NCBI RefSeq assembly: GCF_008831285.2
Contig: NC_045147.1
Span: 5,620,334-5,684,333 of the forward strand
Direction: 5' to 3'
Source of the DNA: Nymphaea colorata
Lineage: Eukaryota; Streptophyta; Magnoliopsida; Nymphaeales; Nymphaeaceae
Length of the DNA stretch: 64,000 nt
Numbering within the stretch: position 1 is the first letter of the stretch; the number at the start of each line of letters is the position of its first letter. The position numbers were made by a program, and so were the translations under genes. The notes below the pieces were generated by a model. It was not told where the DNA came from, ran no database searches, and saw only the letters and a list, made by a program, of their open reading frames with translations. Below are positions 36,181 to 49,600 of the stretch, piece after piece.

Positions 36181-38588
36181 GAAAATTGATATGTACTTCG
36201 ATGTGAAGACTTGTGGATCAATTGCTCTTGGATTTTGAAAGTTTCAAAATTTTCCTTATTACAAAAAAAAAAACCTTTTATAGTCATTTCTTGGTATTGG
36301 AATGCAACTTGTAGTGTTTGTGTTTTAAAAAGATGCCCCATAATGAATGGCAATGAGAAGAATGCATGAATAAAGACAAGAGACTAGTCTGGCAATCTGA
36401 AGATACATCACATGAAAGAATAGAAAGATGCTTGAACATGAGAGAGGGAAATCGACTTTTACTGTTGAACATAAGCTTGAGGAGGGGACCCTCATCGTCG
36501 CTACATTGCATGCGATAGAACATGAAATGAAATAATAGCAAGCTTGATTTGAAATTCCAAAATTCTACTCATGATTGGGGAATGGATTCTAGTGTTTAGG
36601 TCACATCTAAGAATAAAATGTACAACATGGCCAGGGGGAAAGGTCCTGGTCATAGTGACTAACAAATGCGACATGGTATCAGGATAGACAAGTAATGAAC
36701 ACACAAATAGAGGAGGGTCAAACTAGGTGGTGAGACTACACCTGTTAGGATCAACCTAATAGGTGGTTCCAATAGAATGACAATGTGAACCTTGACAAAC
36801 TGAAGAGACCCTACAGGATGACATAGGAAGGGAAAATTTTGGGTGATTTTGACACAACAAAAATAAGGTTTCTTTTAGAAAATCCCTCCATCTTTTGATA
36901 AAAAAATTGATGCATAGCATGAGATGTGATGGAAGGAGACAAACATGTAATCAAACAAGACACATATAGATTGTTTCAAATAGTACTTCCCAAAAACACG
37001 GCTCTATCCTGCAATTATTTGAAAATGGCTTGCACACCTAAACTGGATATCTAAGAATTCAGATCATTAGTTGTTCCATATATTAGATATGCCTATATAC
37101 TTATACAAGAAGTTTAGAGTATGTGGCATAGACTCTTCCAGACATGATTCTAAGGGTTAAGGGTCTTCGTTCTCCTTGAACACTCACTAATATATTGGGA
37201 CTAATGCCCTAGTATAGGTAAGACGAAGACCAATGCCCACCTCCAATAGGTTGGTCTAGTCATTAAACCAACCCGAGCCATTGCATACAAGGGGTATTCC
37301 ATGACGTGATGACCGGGATATATAAGTGAGGAAATTTTGAAATATGCAATCACATGCACAAATAATTTGCTCTATTACAATGTAGCATAAAATGGGGGTT
37401 AAAAACAAAGAGAGAACAAATATTGTTTTGAAACAACTCCTAAATTGAGGAAGGTGGTATGTAATTCAATATCTATGTAAAAATGTAAATTCTCTATCAA
37501 TTCTAAGTCCTAATGCACGTAAGAAATATACACATCCATTAAATGAAGGTACCTAAATGGCTCTAAAAGTAGGATGACATTTGGAACATAGGAATTGGAA
37601 CATTTTATCTAGTCAAACAATGGTAGGTCCCATCACGGTCACCACTTCTGCTTACATGTAAAATTTTTTAATCTTACATTTAGACTATATAAATGGGATA
37701 TAATTTATCTGTACTCGTCTCGTCACTTGTGTGGGATTTCGAGAGAAGGGAGTGCACCAATCAGTACATGGTCAGACCATTCACGTACACGATCTGACAT
37801 TCCCGGTGCCTTTACTAGGGTATTTTGACAAAGGACTAGAGTAAAATGATCTATTTCTTAAGTCTAAATGTTGTCCAAAACCTCTGAAAAACAAGCATTC
37901 CCTAGTTTTGAAATTATGCATGTTTTAAATCTCAGTTGATATCAGAAGTGGACTTTTGAACAAGAAGAATTAAATCTTGATATTTGTTCATGTCTAAATC
38001 ATCATATACCAATGCAAATCAATATTTTAAACCTACTAGGAGGCATGCATAACTATGCTATATAGACCTAGAGTCCAGTTTCTACTAGGACTTGGGTGTT
38101 GGAAGTGGACCTATTAGGCAAAAACAAGATCTAAATCTAAGAAGTGAAATAACGATTTGAATGATTTATGTAATTCTTGTAATACATTGAAATGAAAGAC
38201 ATTTTAGAGATCCAAAATATCATGTCATGGCATTGAGATTTATGATCCAAAACCAAGGTCAAAGATTCAGTAAATTTGATCTTGTATTCATATAATTTGA
38301 TCTTCTACAATCAAAATTCTAAGAGAATCAATCCAAATCTGATGATAGTCATGGTTTAAGGTCCTGTATTTGAGTTTAATTTTTTGGGAGTTGGCTAGAG
38401 TTTATGATCAAATACTCATTTGCTATGAAGTTTGATCTAGGATCCAAAGCTTGAGATCCAAGATTCAAAATCTAAGGTTTGAGATCTAAAATCTAAGATC
38501 CATAATCCAAAACCCAAAATCCATACTTGAGATCCAAATTCAAATGTGTTAGTATTAGGTTTAATATCATGACTTAAATCAGCATAAA
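36181..38588. other. Non-coding internal part of the repeat-B retroelement complex
   Basis: No gene recognised. It includes the plus-strand copy of the shared module (37725-37825) and a GATC-rich segment (about 38400-38530). Confidence 0.5.
37725..37825 (+). repeat. Shared retroelement module, copy 3
   Basis: Contains 'ttgtgtgggatttcgagaga', then about 55 bp, then 'cccggtgcctttactagggta'. These are the same two blocks seen in reverse orientation at 8168-8290 and 9790-9900. Confidence 0.5.
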
Positions 38589-41277
38589 GGTTCACGATCT
38601 GACCGCCATGCCTTTGAATTGAAAGCCAAGATTCAAATAGGCTAAGGGTAGGTCGGTCAAGAAGACAATATTTGGTCTTGCCTAAACTGGGTTTAAACCT
38701 ATCTGAGGAAGGGTTTGATTCTAGTAAATGTGTTTAGTCTTAGTCAAACGATATGGTATATGATATACGCTTCATTCATTTCATATGGATGGGTATTAAA
38801 GAACTTTGCCAAGATCTAGGCTACGAGACTAGATTCACAAGTTGTGGGCTCTAAGACCGGTCTACGCTAGGTCTTAGAGAGCTGAGCTAGGTTTAGACTC
38901 CTGCCTACATGACCTAAGTTTTTTAAAATCATTTAAAGAAGTTGAATTTTGAAAATATTTTAGAAAACTATGATTTTGAAATGGTTCTTGTGTGAGGACC
39001 AAATCGAATTCAGGATTTTAGATATCATGGCTAACGCCACAGGATATGCTATTAGGATGAGCCGCTTTGCTTTCAAACAAGGGGTGCATGTGGGTGGAAG
39101 GTGATCTAGGTGCATGCTAGAATAAATGTGCAATGCATGACTAGTAAAGCATAAAAGAAATGCTATCTATATGCATGTTTTAAGCACAAAGTATATAAGC
39201 AAAAACATTAAAGGAAAGAGACAGGCATACCTAAACTCTATGCCTACCCTAAAGATATTAAATTAAATATATCCTAGCAAAGTAAATAAGCTAAACTAAT
39301 GTGAAAATAAATAAAACCTGAGAACTAAGCAAGAAAATAAACTAAACTAAGCATGATAAAAGCAAAAAAAAAAACTAAAATGTGCACAAAAGAAAGAAAG
39401 AAAGCATCAAATTGCAAATAAAAAAAGAAAGAACACGGAAAAAGGAATTACCTGAAGTTGGAGACCTGACCGAGCCTACTTCCACAGCCCCTACATTGAG
39501 CCTAGTTGGATCTAGGTTTAGTGCTATTGCAGTCCAAACCAAGACTTAGACCAAAGACTAAAATATTAACTTGTTTGAGCCAAGCTTGATGCGTACCACT
39601 TGAGAATTTTACCAAAGTTTTTTTACTCTTTAAACAACTTTTAGTGTGTGGAGTGAGAAGGGGTGGGGGTGAGCCTTATTTGTAGGAGAGAGGGGGAACG
39701 CTCCTTGAAAAAATTGATATGAGACTAAACTTTTGTCCCTTTCTCTCCTTTCAACAACTCACAAACATAGGTTAAAATTGTATTTTCGATAGAAATTTGT
39801 TCACTGTGATCTCCCATTTTATCCAAATTTTGATTTCGTGAAAAGCAGTGTGTGCAAGGAGAGAAGTGCTGATTGATTTTTGATAAAAGATTCATATTGA
39901 CATTGAGCATGGAGGGTGAAGGATTTGAGAATATGAAGATGAGAAATTCACATTAAAACCATAGTTTAAAGCTGGACATGAAACAAAAAAATGTTCATTC
40001 CGACCACATGTGGATGTCGATTTTAATTTTGTTTATGCCAGAGTGCACAACAAAGAATTTCGCACGTTTCAAGTCCTTTTGTGTGAATTGACATTAAGCA
40101 TGGAACGAGAAATTTGCGATGCATTTTTGAAATATAATGTGCATTAAGCTCACATGTGGATCTTGGATCTGCATTCTTGGCACCTAGATCTGGGTTCAGA
40201 TCTAAAGAAAATTCTAGAAGATGGATAAACCACTTACATGTTAGGATATGCTAAAAATTAGAAAATGTTTATCCAATTATGCTAAATTGAACTTGATGGC
40301 AGTTTCCAGTGTGTAACATGTACTAGGAATGAACTCTGTGGCCTATGAAACCGAATTGAACTCAAACTGGGATGAATGAATTTAAACCAAACTAAAGGAA
40401 GATTGATTTATATATGATAAACATGATGCTAGCGTTTCAGCTCACCCTATCAAGTTGAGCTCAAACCCCTAAAAGCAAGAGAGAGAAAGAGCTAAGAACT
40501 GAATTGAACTCAAATGGGAATGAATGAACTCATGCTAAACTAAGGGAAGATTGATTTATATATAATAAACATGATCCTAACTCAATTTAAACTTACTCTA
40601 TCAGGTTAAAGTTAAATTCACCTCAAACCCCTAAAAACAAGAGAAGGAGAAAGAGCTTGAAACAAAACTCAACTTAGACCAGGCGGAATGAACTCAAACC
40701 AAAATACAAAAAGATCGATATACATATGATAAGCATGATCCTAGCTCGTTTTCAGCTTACTTTATCTTTTGAGCTTAAGTTCGGTTCAAACCCCTAAAAA
40801 CAAGAGAGAGAAAAAGCTCCAAGGCCTCAAAAATTAAAAATAGTTGAGGAAGTACTCTGTATGCATGGAGGAGAGCTTCATTTCAGCTTGTTTTGGATTG
40901 GCATGTTCTTAGTGCTCGAGAATTGGCATGTGTTTGGTTTTAGTGAGCTGGTTGAGCTAGAATGAGCTAAATTGGAGATGAGATAGCCTTAATGAGTTGA
41001 CTCTAATGACTCTTAAAGGTAATGTGAAGGTGAGAAATAGCCTGATTGCTCTTAGGCAATTCTTGGTGAAGATTCCTACTTTTTAGGTCAAAATAACATG
41101 CTATAGGGGCAAAATGGTTATTTTTAGCTTGGTGATCTAGGTGATTTGGGTCTAGGTGCTCAATGCTGAAATGAAATGTGCATGTTTGGTTCAAAAATAC
41201 CGTTTGTTCTTGGATTTTGAAATTTCAAGGTGGAGGGTAAAATGGTCACTTAGACGTATGAAAATTTTGGGTGCTCA
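38589..41277 (+). repeat. Direct repeat B, copy 2 (candidate LTR)
   Basis: Second copy of repeat B, about 8.1 kb downstream of the first and in the same orientation. It contains an extra segment, about 38996-39597, not found in copy 1, entered and left at the positions where copy 1 reads 'cttgttggaggacc' and 'accaaagtttttggactc'. No coding sequence was recognised. Confidence 0.65.
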
Positions 41278-42546
41278 TAGTTTTAAAGGACAATTTATAT
41301 TTTACAAATTCATTAGCCTTATCTGTTTAACCCACTTAGTCACTTCACTCTTTTTTATATCTGGAGCTGGTTTCAGCTCAATTTTCATCAGAATTTCGTA
41401 ACATCTTGATTGATTATAGTCCAAAAGTCACTGATATAGGTTCATTTAACTTAACCAGCCAATGATTTTAGGAAAACTGACTTTTTGAGTATATCGGACA
41501 ATATTTTTGAATTCTGTTTGAACCAAGTTAGGATCTAGGACTTGATGCTTCACCCTACCAAAATTGAGCACCACAAGTCTTATGGTCGCTATTTTATGTA
41601 TGTCTTGTCGGGACCCATAGATCTTAATTTAATCAGACCTACCAGAAATAGCTCTAGTGGAACCAATATATCCTACTTCCACCAAACCAATCACATTTCA
41701 CCTAGCAGGGACCTCAGATCATAGTTGAACGATACTTTACTGAAACGATTCAGTAGGACCCACCAAGCCCAGTTTTCTAAAACCTACCTGATTTACATCT
41801 CCTAAATCAGACTCATTCATGTCACCAAAACTAAACCCAATTCAGAAAATTGAACCTAGTTTGCTAGCTCAAATTCACCCAAATCAGCCTAGGTCATGTA
41901 GACCTGCCTTAAATAACCTAACCTTGGTCCAAGACTAGTCAACTCAGGTCTCAACCTGACTCATATTCAGCTCGATTTCCAGCCTAGTAAGCTCAAACCT
42001 ACTAAACCCTACATTAAAACCATCCTCAATTTAACTAGGGTCACTAACTCAATTTCCTAAAACCAGTTGATGTTTGAACTGGAACCTCACTTGGGCATCG
42101 TCAATTGAATCCAATTTTCTCAAATAAGTCCCAGTTTGACTTGATGTGTCTAAGCTCAGTCAACTGAATCCAAATTAGGCCCACCTGTCTTAGTGGGACC
42201 CAGCCCCCATTCCAGATTCCATATCTAGATTTGTAGTTTAGATCCATAATCTATAACGCAATATCAATTTTGGATCTGTAATAGATCAATGACTTCATTC
42301 CAAATCTTAATATGAATCTCCAATTCAATATTTTATTTGTTCCAAATCAAAGTCTCTTTCTAGCTTTGGAAGTACACGTCTGAATCCAAGTCCAAAATCT
42401 AAATCAATAAGATTGCGCCATGTGTCATAGGATTGATCCTAGCCCTTAAAACAAGGGTTTTATCATCTGTAAACCTGTTTAGATTATAATTAAGGGATAA
42501 GGGTGCCACCCCCTAGAATCCTTTCAGTTATGCCATCGAGCAAGCC

Positions 42547-42554
42547 TATAAATA
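42547..42554 (+). promoter_or_regulatory. TATA-box-like sequence in retroelement-derived DNA
   Basis: TATAAATA in the context GCCTATAAATAGAGG, followed within 40 bp by a pyrimidine-rich tandem repeat. This is similar to the arrangement at 5369 and may be the transcription core of an LTR of the same family. Confidence 0.45.
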
Positions 42555-42582
42555 GAGGACAAAAGTGAAGAGACTCCTCATT

Positions 42583-42699
42583 CTTTGACTTAGTCTTTCT
42601 CCTTTCTTAGTTTCTTTTTTTTCTTAGATGATCCTTTGACTTAGTCTTTCTCCTTTCTTAGTTTCTTTTTTTTCTTAGATGATCCTTTGACTTAGTTTT
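42583..42699. repeat. 51-bp tandem repeat, just over two copies
   Basis: The unit beginning 'ctttgacttagtctttctcc' starts at 42583, 42634 and 42685. The first two copies are almost identical, so this duplication is much younger than the surrounding repeats. Confidence 0.92.
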
Positions 42700-43165
42700 T
42701 CCAAAGGTTTTGAAGAAGCCAGGACAAGTCACTGCCCCCTAAGAGCCTCCCTCTTTGGTTGTCTAGAAGAAGAAGTAGTAGTAGCTGTTCACAAGGTAGG
42801 CCGTACTCTCCTCCCCCTGCCCTCTGTTTCTACTCTTCTCACTACGTTTTGCATGAAGAGCAACATAAAGACTACTTTGTTTGTTTGTATTATTCTCTAC
42901 GACTGACTGTTAATTGTGGTTTGAGTTATTTCCACCTTTTTTTCTCTTGCTAGTGGTTATAATAGAGAGGTTGAGACTGCCTTCATGGGTGTTAGCTTCC
43001 TCTTGAGGTCCGTGATGCATGGTTTTATTCATTTTATGATTTTTTTTGTGTTGCATGGTCGTGATGTTCAGGCAATTAAGAAGTCGAGACCACATTTATG
43101 GATGTACCTTCCTCTTGGCCAACATGTAATATTTTGTACACCCATTGCATTATGTCATAAACATG

Positions 43166-43233
43166 GTTTTCAATGGATCTTCAAGTTATGAACACTATAG
43201 TTTTCAATGGATTTTCAAGTTATGAACACTATA
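43166..43233. repeat. 34-bp tandem duplication
   Basis: The phrase starting 'gttttcaatggat(c/t)ttcaag' and ending 'aacactata' is present twice with one base different. Confidence 0.9.
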
Positions 43234-43539
43234 CGATTAATTTGATCATGCAAAAATTGACTCATGCATTTATGTTCACTTCCTTAATCTTCTATACATT
43301 GTGCTAACGTTATTGCATCGTTTTTGTTTCTTTCATTTATAATAGATTTAGACGTGTACTATTTGATGTGTCTAGTTTTGATTTTCATTAACTATCCATG
43401 TTTTGGGGACTTAGGTTCTTGAGTTAAAGTGAAAACCTGTTTTCAGGAGAATCCAGATTTTCACCTATTTTTTGGAGTCTATTTCTCCCAATCTGCCAGT
43501 AATTTTGACAAACCATAAAAAGACATTGGTTTCTTTTAT

Positions 43540-45020
43540 GTGTCTAATAAGTCCCACCATGTTTCATAAGAATTTGAAAGTTCCAATAAAAATCAGATTT
43601 TTATGGCCTTCTTTGATTTTCCTTTATAAACATGTTGCATACAGCTTGGTAGAGCAATATGAGAGGAATTTTCATCAAGATTTTAACCAAAGCCTATTTT
43701 AGAGTCTACTGAGAGGTTGGTTCAGTCAGATTGAGAAAATTCATTTATAAGTCTACAAATACTAAGGGGCAAAATGGTCATTTTCTTTTCAGGCCATATT
43801 CCTCTACATAAACATAGAGCTATACCTTGGTTTATGATTTTCTTTGTTTTCTATAACATTGGTTGAAACTAGCTTCTTTATTTCAACTTGTGTCAACCCA
43901 TGCTCAGTCTACTTCAATTTTTCATTAACACTATTTTTTTCAAAAGACAACATATAGGCTGAACCTAGTGAACCTATGCCCAACCTAGGTCTACATCCAA
44001 TTCTTCAAAACTGAACCTAGCCTAGGTCCAGTCCATGTCATGCAGCTTGAAGCCACCTAGGCCAGCTCGAGCTAGGTCCATGTTATTTTTAGATCTACAT
44101 ATCATATTCTTGATCCAAATCACCTCTCCATATCATATTTCTATATATGGATGTCACATCAATGTCTCAAATCTGATCTAATTGTATAGACCTAGATCCA
44201 TTATTCCCATTTCAAATCTCGGATATGAAATCATAATCCAAATCCCAATGCCTTATCTAAATCCATCGTCTAAAATTTTCCTTGGATACCTAGATCTAGG
44301 TCTCAATATCAAACCCAAATCCAATATCCACATGTAAGTTTAATGCACATTATAGCTCAAAAACGTGTCGTGATTTTCTCACTACACACTTAATGTCAAT
44401 TTGCACACAAGTACTTGAAACATGCAAAATTCTTTGTTGAGCATTCTAACACAGGCCGAATCAAAACCGGTATGCATATGTGGCCCAAATAAACATTATT
44501 TTGATTTATACCAAATTTTAGGATGTTTCTAAAAGTGTGTTTTTTCCTCTTCATATTCTCGTGTTATTAGTTCTCCATGCTCAATCTCAGTCCAAATCCT
44601 TTATCAAGAATCTATCAACACTTCTCTATGCATGATTGGCTTTTTGCATGAATTCGGAGTTCGGATGAGATCACAACAAGCAAAATTCGATTGAAAATAT
44701 AATTTTAACCTATGGTTTTGAGTTGAGATAGGAGAGAGAGAGTGAAAAGTTTAGTCCTATATTGATGGGGATAAAGGGGTTTGCCCCTTCTTTCTCATAT
44801 AATTAAGGCTCTCCCCCCTTTTGCCATTTCACACAATTTAAGAGCTACCTTGAGAGCCCTATAATGCGGGAAAAATTTCAGTTGATTGCTCAACAAAAAG
44901 GTTTAAGCTTAGCAAGTAAAATTTGAGAGTCTTGGTTTAAATCTTGATTTGGGCTGCATTAGTATTCAACCTAGACCCAACCAGGCTCAATGTAGAGGTC
45001 TTGGTAGGAGGCATTAGCCA
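43540..45020 (-). repeat. Repeat B, partial inverted copy
   Basis: Reverse complement of part of repeat B. 'taccttggtttatgattttctttg' (43833) matches the complement of 31985-32010. 'gatttttatggcc(t/c)tc(t/c)ttgattt' (43592) matches the complement of 32230-32270. The block at 44390-44640 matches the complement of 31050-31330. It lies head to head with copy 2. Confidence 0.65.
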
Positions 45021-45289
45021 GGGTGCCAGCTTAAACTAATTCTCTTTTCTTTCCTTTATGTTTTCTTATTTGCAATTTATTGTTTTTTTTCTTTTTTTAT
45101 GCATGTTTAGTTTCCTTTTTGCTTTAAGCATGCTTACCATGATGTTATATAACCAATTTGTATCCTTTTTTACGCATTGTAATATAGTTTAGTTTCCTTT
45201 TTTATGATTTTAAGATTTGAAGTTATATACTTGCATAAATTTCGCATACATTTCAATAGGATACATCCACCAATATTGTATTGATCCAC

Positions 45290-47490
45290 CTAACCTTGCT
45301 TCACATGCCAAATGAATGGGCAGATGCACCATAATATCAAAAAGTGAAGGTGAAAATATATCTCCAAATGGAATAATAAGAATGCTATGTGTTGTTCTAA
45401 GTTTTTGAAGCTGACATCATTTTTGGCCTTTGAATACAATTCTTTGAAAAATCTATAGAACTCAATAAGCACTAAACTAACCCTCTTTGTCAAAAATTTT
45501 CTTAATGCTAATGGCAAAAGTTGATTCATTAACATATGACAATCATGGCTTTTAAGTATTGAAACCTTGTGCTCCTTAACATAAATGCACCTCAAAATAG
45601 TTGATGAGTAACCGTTTGGAACCTTAATACACGTCAATACCTTACAAAAAAATTGTTCTCATGTTTGTCCATAGTAAAACATGCAAGTGGCAACAACATT
45701 ATACTTGACCCCTCACATGGCAATGGATGAAGCACATGTCATATTCTCATCTCTTTCAAATTCAAGCAAGCATTGCCATGATCCTTTTTTTTCTTCAATG
45801 TTCAAAAGTAATATTGTTACACATTATTTTCATATGCATGACATCTACATTACGTTGAAACAACTTATGCTTCCAGCATGGCAAATCAAGGAAAATGCTT
45901 CTTTTCTTCCATTGATACGAGAGATGTGTTAGTCTCTATCATGTCAGACATATGCACCAGTAAAAGGGACATGAGCAGATCTTAACTCAATGCTACCATC
46001 AAATGCATGTGCATCCATTTAAAATTCATGGTCATAGGGTAGAAGATGACAATGGCCCATGTAGCATTCTTTATTCTTGTGTTTCATTCTATATGAACAT
46101 GTCTCTTTGTGATGAATAGGATAAGCTAACTTCCCTTTTGTATTCCACCCTAACATATTTGCATAAACTGAAAAATCATTGATTGTCCAATGTAAAGTTG
46201 CTCTTATTTGAAAGTTTTGTTTCTTTGAAGCATCTTATATTGATACATAAATGTCCCACAATATCTTTAGTTCATCTATAAGTGGTTGTAGGTATACATC
46301 AATTTTTGTTTTGGATGAAGTTGGTCCAGATATAAGTAATGACAACATAATGGAAGATTGTTTCATGCACATCTATGGTGGCAAATTGTATGGGACTAGT
46401 ATGACTAGCTATACACTATAAGAGTTACACAATGTCCTATATGAAGTAATACCATCACTTGCCAATCCCAATCTAGCATTCCAACAATCAAAAGCAAATG
46501 ATAGATGTTACTTACCAAAGGACTTCCAAGCTAGTGAATCTGCATGGTGCCTTAAAGATTCATAGTTTGTGTAACATTCATCATTTCATCTCATGTATGA
46601 GGTTGTCTAAGAAGACATGAATAACTACTTAAGTTGTAGTATTAAAGGAAATGTTGCAATACCTTTAAAGGGGCTTTATTTTCTTTCTAGCTGATGAGCT
46701 TCCTGTGTCATCTATGGCAATTCTTGTTTACTTTTCATTTTGATAGTCCACAAATATCAAATGAATCTTTGTTGATAGCATCCTTCCAATATAAATTGCA
46801 GTTCTTCAGGCAAATACCAATTTTCATACATGTGAGACCTAAATCTGTGACAATGTTTTTCACTTCATGAAAAGAACTTGGCAATTTTACACCCTTAGGA
46901 AAGGCTTTTCGTAACAATTTGATTAACATCATAAATGACTTGCTGCTCAATCCATTGTAGCATTTGATGTGAAATAAAAGTAAAAAGAATGGCAACTTTG
47001 TAAAATTATTGCACCCCATGTATATCTCATCAACATCATCACTTAGCAGCCTATTATATTTATCAACTATTGGATTTTTTTTTTTTTTTTTGCATATGAT
47101 CATGGACATCATCACATCCTCTTGTATTGGAGTTCAAATTCCTGAAAGCACCATCTAACATTTTGTGCATGCCATCTTCTTCATTATAACTCTCACAAAA
47201 GCCATCACATACCATGTGCTCCATGGCAACTTTCATTGTTTGACGTACATAATTGCAGCATTTTAGACAATGCACATGAGCCTTTCATTGACCACTACAT
47301 TGATTTGTCTAGCAAATTGAATAAAATATTTTACTCCAATCAGACATTCGACAGTAAGCCTAAAAAATTGAATGCATCTAACACTATTAATATATACTCA
47401 TATAAATTTTGTAGATAATAAGGAAAAATTACTTGTTATAATGGCTACCTGTCTTTCTGGTTTATCCATCTCTTGTCCTTCAAGGCTATT
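45290..47490 (-). pseudogene. CACTA (En/Spm) transposase remnant, TNP2-like
   Basis: Minus-strand blocks occur in the order of a TNP2-type transposase. The start region has DKRWINQKDR (about 47470). A Cys-containing block with MEHMVCDGFCESY follows (about 47200-47225). Next is YMGCNNFTKLPFFLLLFHIK (about 46980) leading into a KSFMMLIKLLRKAFPKG stretch. A transposase core block with HWTINDFSVYANMLGW and then ECYMGHCHLLPYDHEF follows (about 46050-46190). Last comes a DUF4218-like segment with LKSHDCHMLMNQLLPLALR (about 45510-45560). Frames change repeatedly and stops occur between blocks, so the gene is dead. The element's CACTA termini were not found. Confidence 0.85.
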
Positions 47491-47569
47491 TATGTATGAT
47501 TTATATTGTAGTCAAAATAAAGGTACCTTTATGAAAAAATAAAATAGAAATGAAGACCCAAACAAGGCA

Positions 47570-47592
47570 TTATATATATATATATATATATA
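47570..47592. repeat. (TA)n microsatellite
   Basis: Uninterrupted TA tract of about 11 units. Confidence 0.95.
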
Positions 47593-49600
47593 AGATTTCA
47601 CATTGCAATGCTTGTTTGAGATTCAATTATAACATCATGCTCAATTGTTCGTTAGATTTCACTTTGTGATATGGTAGCTTAAATTATCTACCATATCACA
47701 TTAATCACCTATAAGTGAACTGATAAGTGAGACTTTGATGAATAACAAAAGAACAAGAGGAGAAAAAAATGTTGTAAAATGAACTAATATTTTACAAGTC
47801 TGAGGCCTGCTGTAAACAGGCTAGCTGCACCTGAATGATAATAAACTATAGATTAACTAGAGTTAACCACATAACAACCTTTCCCGTATCTCCTTTACAC
47901 ATACTTTGGTCTACCATTAATCTACACATTGAGCCTCTCTAAATGAATGCACCTTAATTTGTAATAAGTGATCATGTTACAACAAAAAAGCGATTTTGCA
48001 ATTATCTCGTATAGGCAAAAACTGCTGCATCTAAATATCTGATTTATATGTAACAGTGTCAACATATGGATTATATGTTCTTATAGTTTTCAGAAATTTA
48101 TCACTGGTGGATTTCTTGAAAAGAAGTTGAAACAAGCCCCTAAATGGCAACCTGTGAAGCTCAAACAAGCCTCTAAAAATCTATGAAGTTATTGCTCCAT
48201 GCTCTACAACAATGAGTTTGGTATAACGTACATCATAACAAGGATCAGTTAGGTGTTGCTCGACTATTTCCATGAATTCCAACTCCAAAATCAACTCATT
48301 GTAAAATAAACGCAATGAATTTAAGTAGATTTATAAGCAGATGCACCATACATGCCTTGACTTATAGTTGTGCGGTAACATAAAGAGATGTGTTTAAAAT
48401 TTGAGCTTTGCATACCTGAGCATAAGAAGTCTTTGTTCAGAAATCATTTTATAAGGAAAATTTGGGTAGTACGATTTTGGTTTCACTTTAAAATTTGGGT
48501 ATAAAAGATGTTATAGTAGTTTATCATCTCAACCTTGTTCCCATGATAGATCATAGATATATTTATTGCTGAAGTCTTTGTTGTCTTTTTCCTTCATCAT
48601 AACGACTTCTTACATCTAAACAACCAAAATCCTTGAAGCTTCAAAATTGTATTCAATATTTAAAATTTAAAAAAAATACAAACATCGTGATGATAAAAAA
48701 CCAAGAACATAAAAGTAATAGTTGCCAAACATTGTGATACTTTTTCTCAGACACTTACTAAAATAAGAAGTCATATTCTCAGACACTTACTAAAATAAGA
48801 AGTCATAGCCAGTTTAATACCAATTTCAAACAGCTATTGCAGAATCGATCAGTCATCTACAGGGTTGACAAGACCCTATTAAGTTTCCTTCTGTAGCTCG
48901 AGTAGGTCACCACAAACACTTCTGGCACCAGTTGAAAGAAATTGCACTATTTCTCTTTGCCAGGCCCAACATGTTCAAGATCCCCATGAGATTGCCTTGT
49001 AGATGTTAACGCACGTCATATGCATTACAAATTTAAGCTTAGGAACTAATTTTGTACTCTCAAAATGAGAACCATCCTTCATGGAATGCACATGACAGAG
49101 TATCTCCGAAAGAGAAAATAAATTAGAAACAAATAAATAACCAATGCTTCGAGTAATAAAAAATAAACATTGATATCATCTCTAAACAAGGTATTTGGTT
49201 TCAAATCCATAATTCAGAATACGGAAAAGAATGAGATTCCAATATAGAGGTGCTGAAAGTAAATGCAGAACATGACAAACAAGTACACGAATCGAGAAGA
49301 AAAATAAGCAGAAACTCAAAAAGAGAAAAAGACAAACAAGTCGAATACCAACATCTGTAGGCCCATGATGAGAAGGCATTGGCGATGACAGACAATGGCT
49401 CTGGCTGAAAATTGTTCTCAAACACTTTCAGAGAAAAGGGGAGAATCCCCCCCGAGCTGGAGAATGGCCCCCGCGTTAAAAATGTCTATGGAAATGGGTC
49501 AGAAATGGCTATGGAAATGGGTCAGAAAGGGTGACTTAAAAGGATAACCATGGCAGCAAGAAACCTATAATGTATAGCGGTGATATTATCTAAACCAGTG
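47593..49600. other. Unassigned stretch
   Basis: No gene recognised. It contains a 32-bp tandem duplication at about 48744-48807 ('ttctcagacacttactaaaa' unit) and a 24-bp tandem at about 49486-49530 ('ctatggaaatgggtcagaaa'). Confidence 0.5.

Larger units (their letters stand above)
41278..43540. other. Non-coding retroelement-derived stretch with promoter-like core
   Basis: No gene recognised. 41750-42220 is rich in CCTAG and CCAGTT words as in 4690-5040 and 43960-44060. A TATA box (42547) and a 51-bp tandem repeat (42583) lie in the middle. A 34-bp tandem pair is present at about 43166-43233. Confidence 0.5.
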
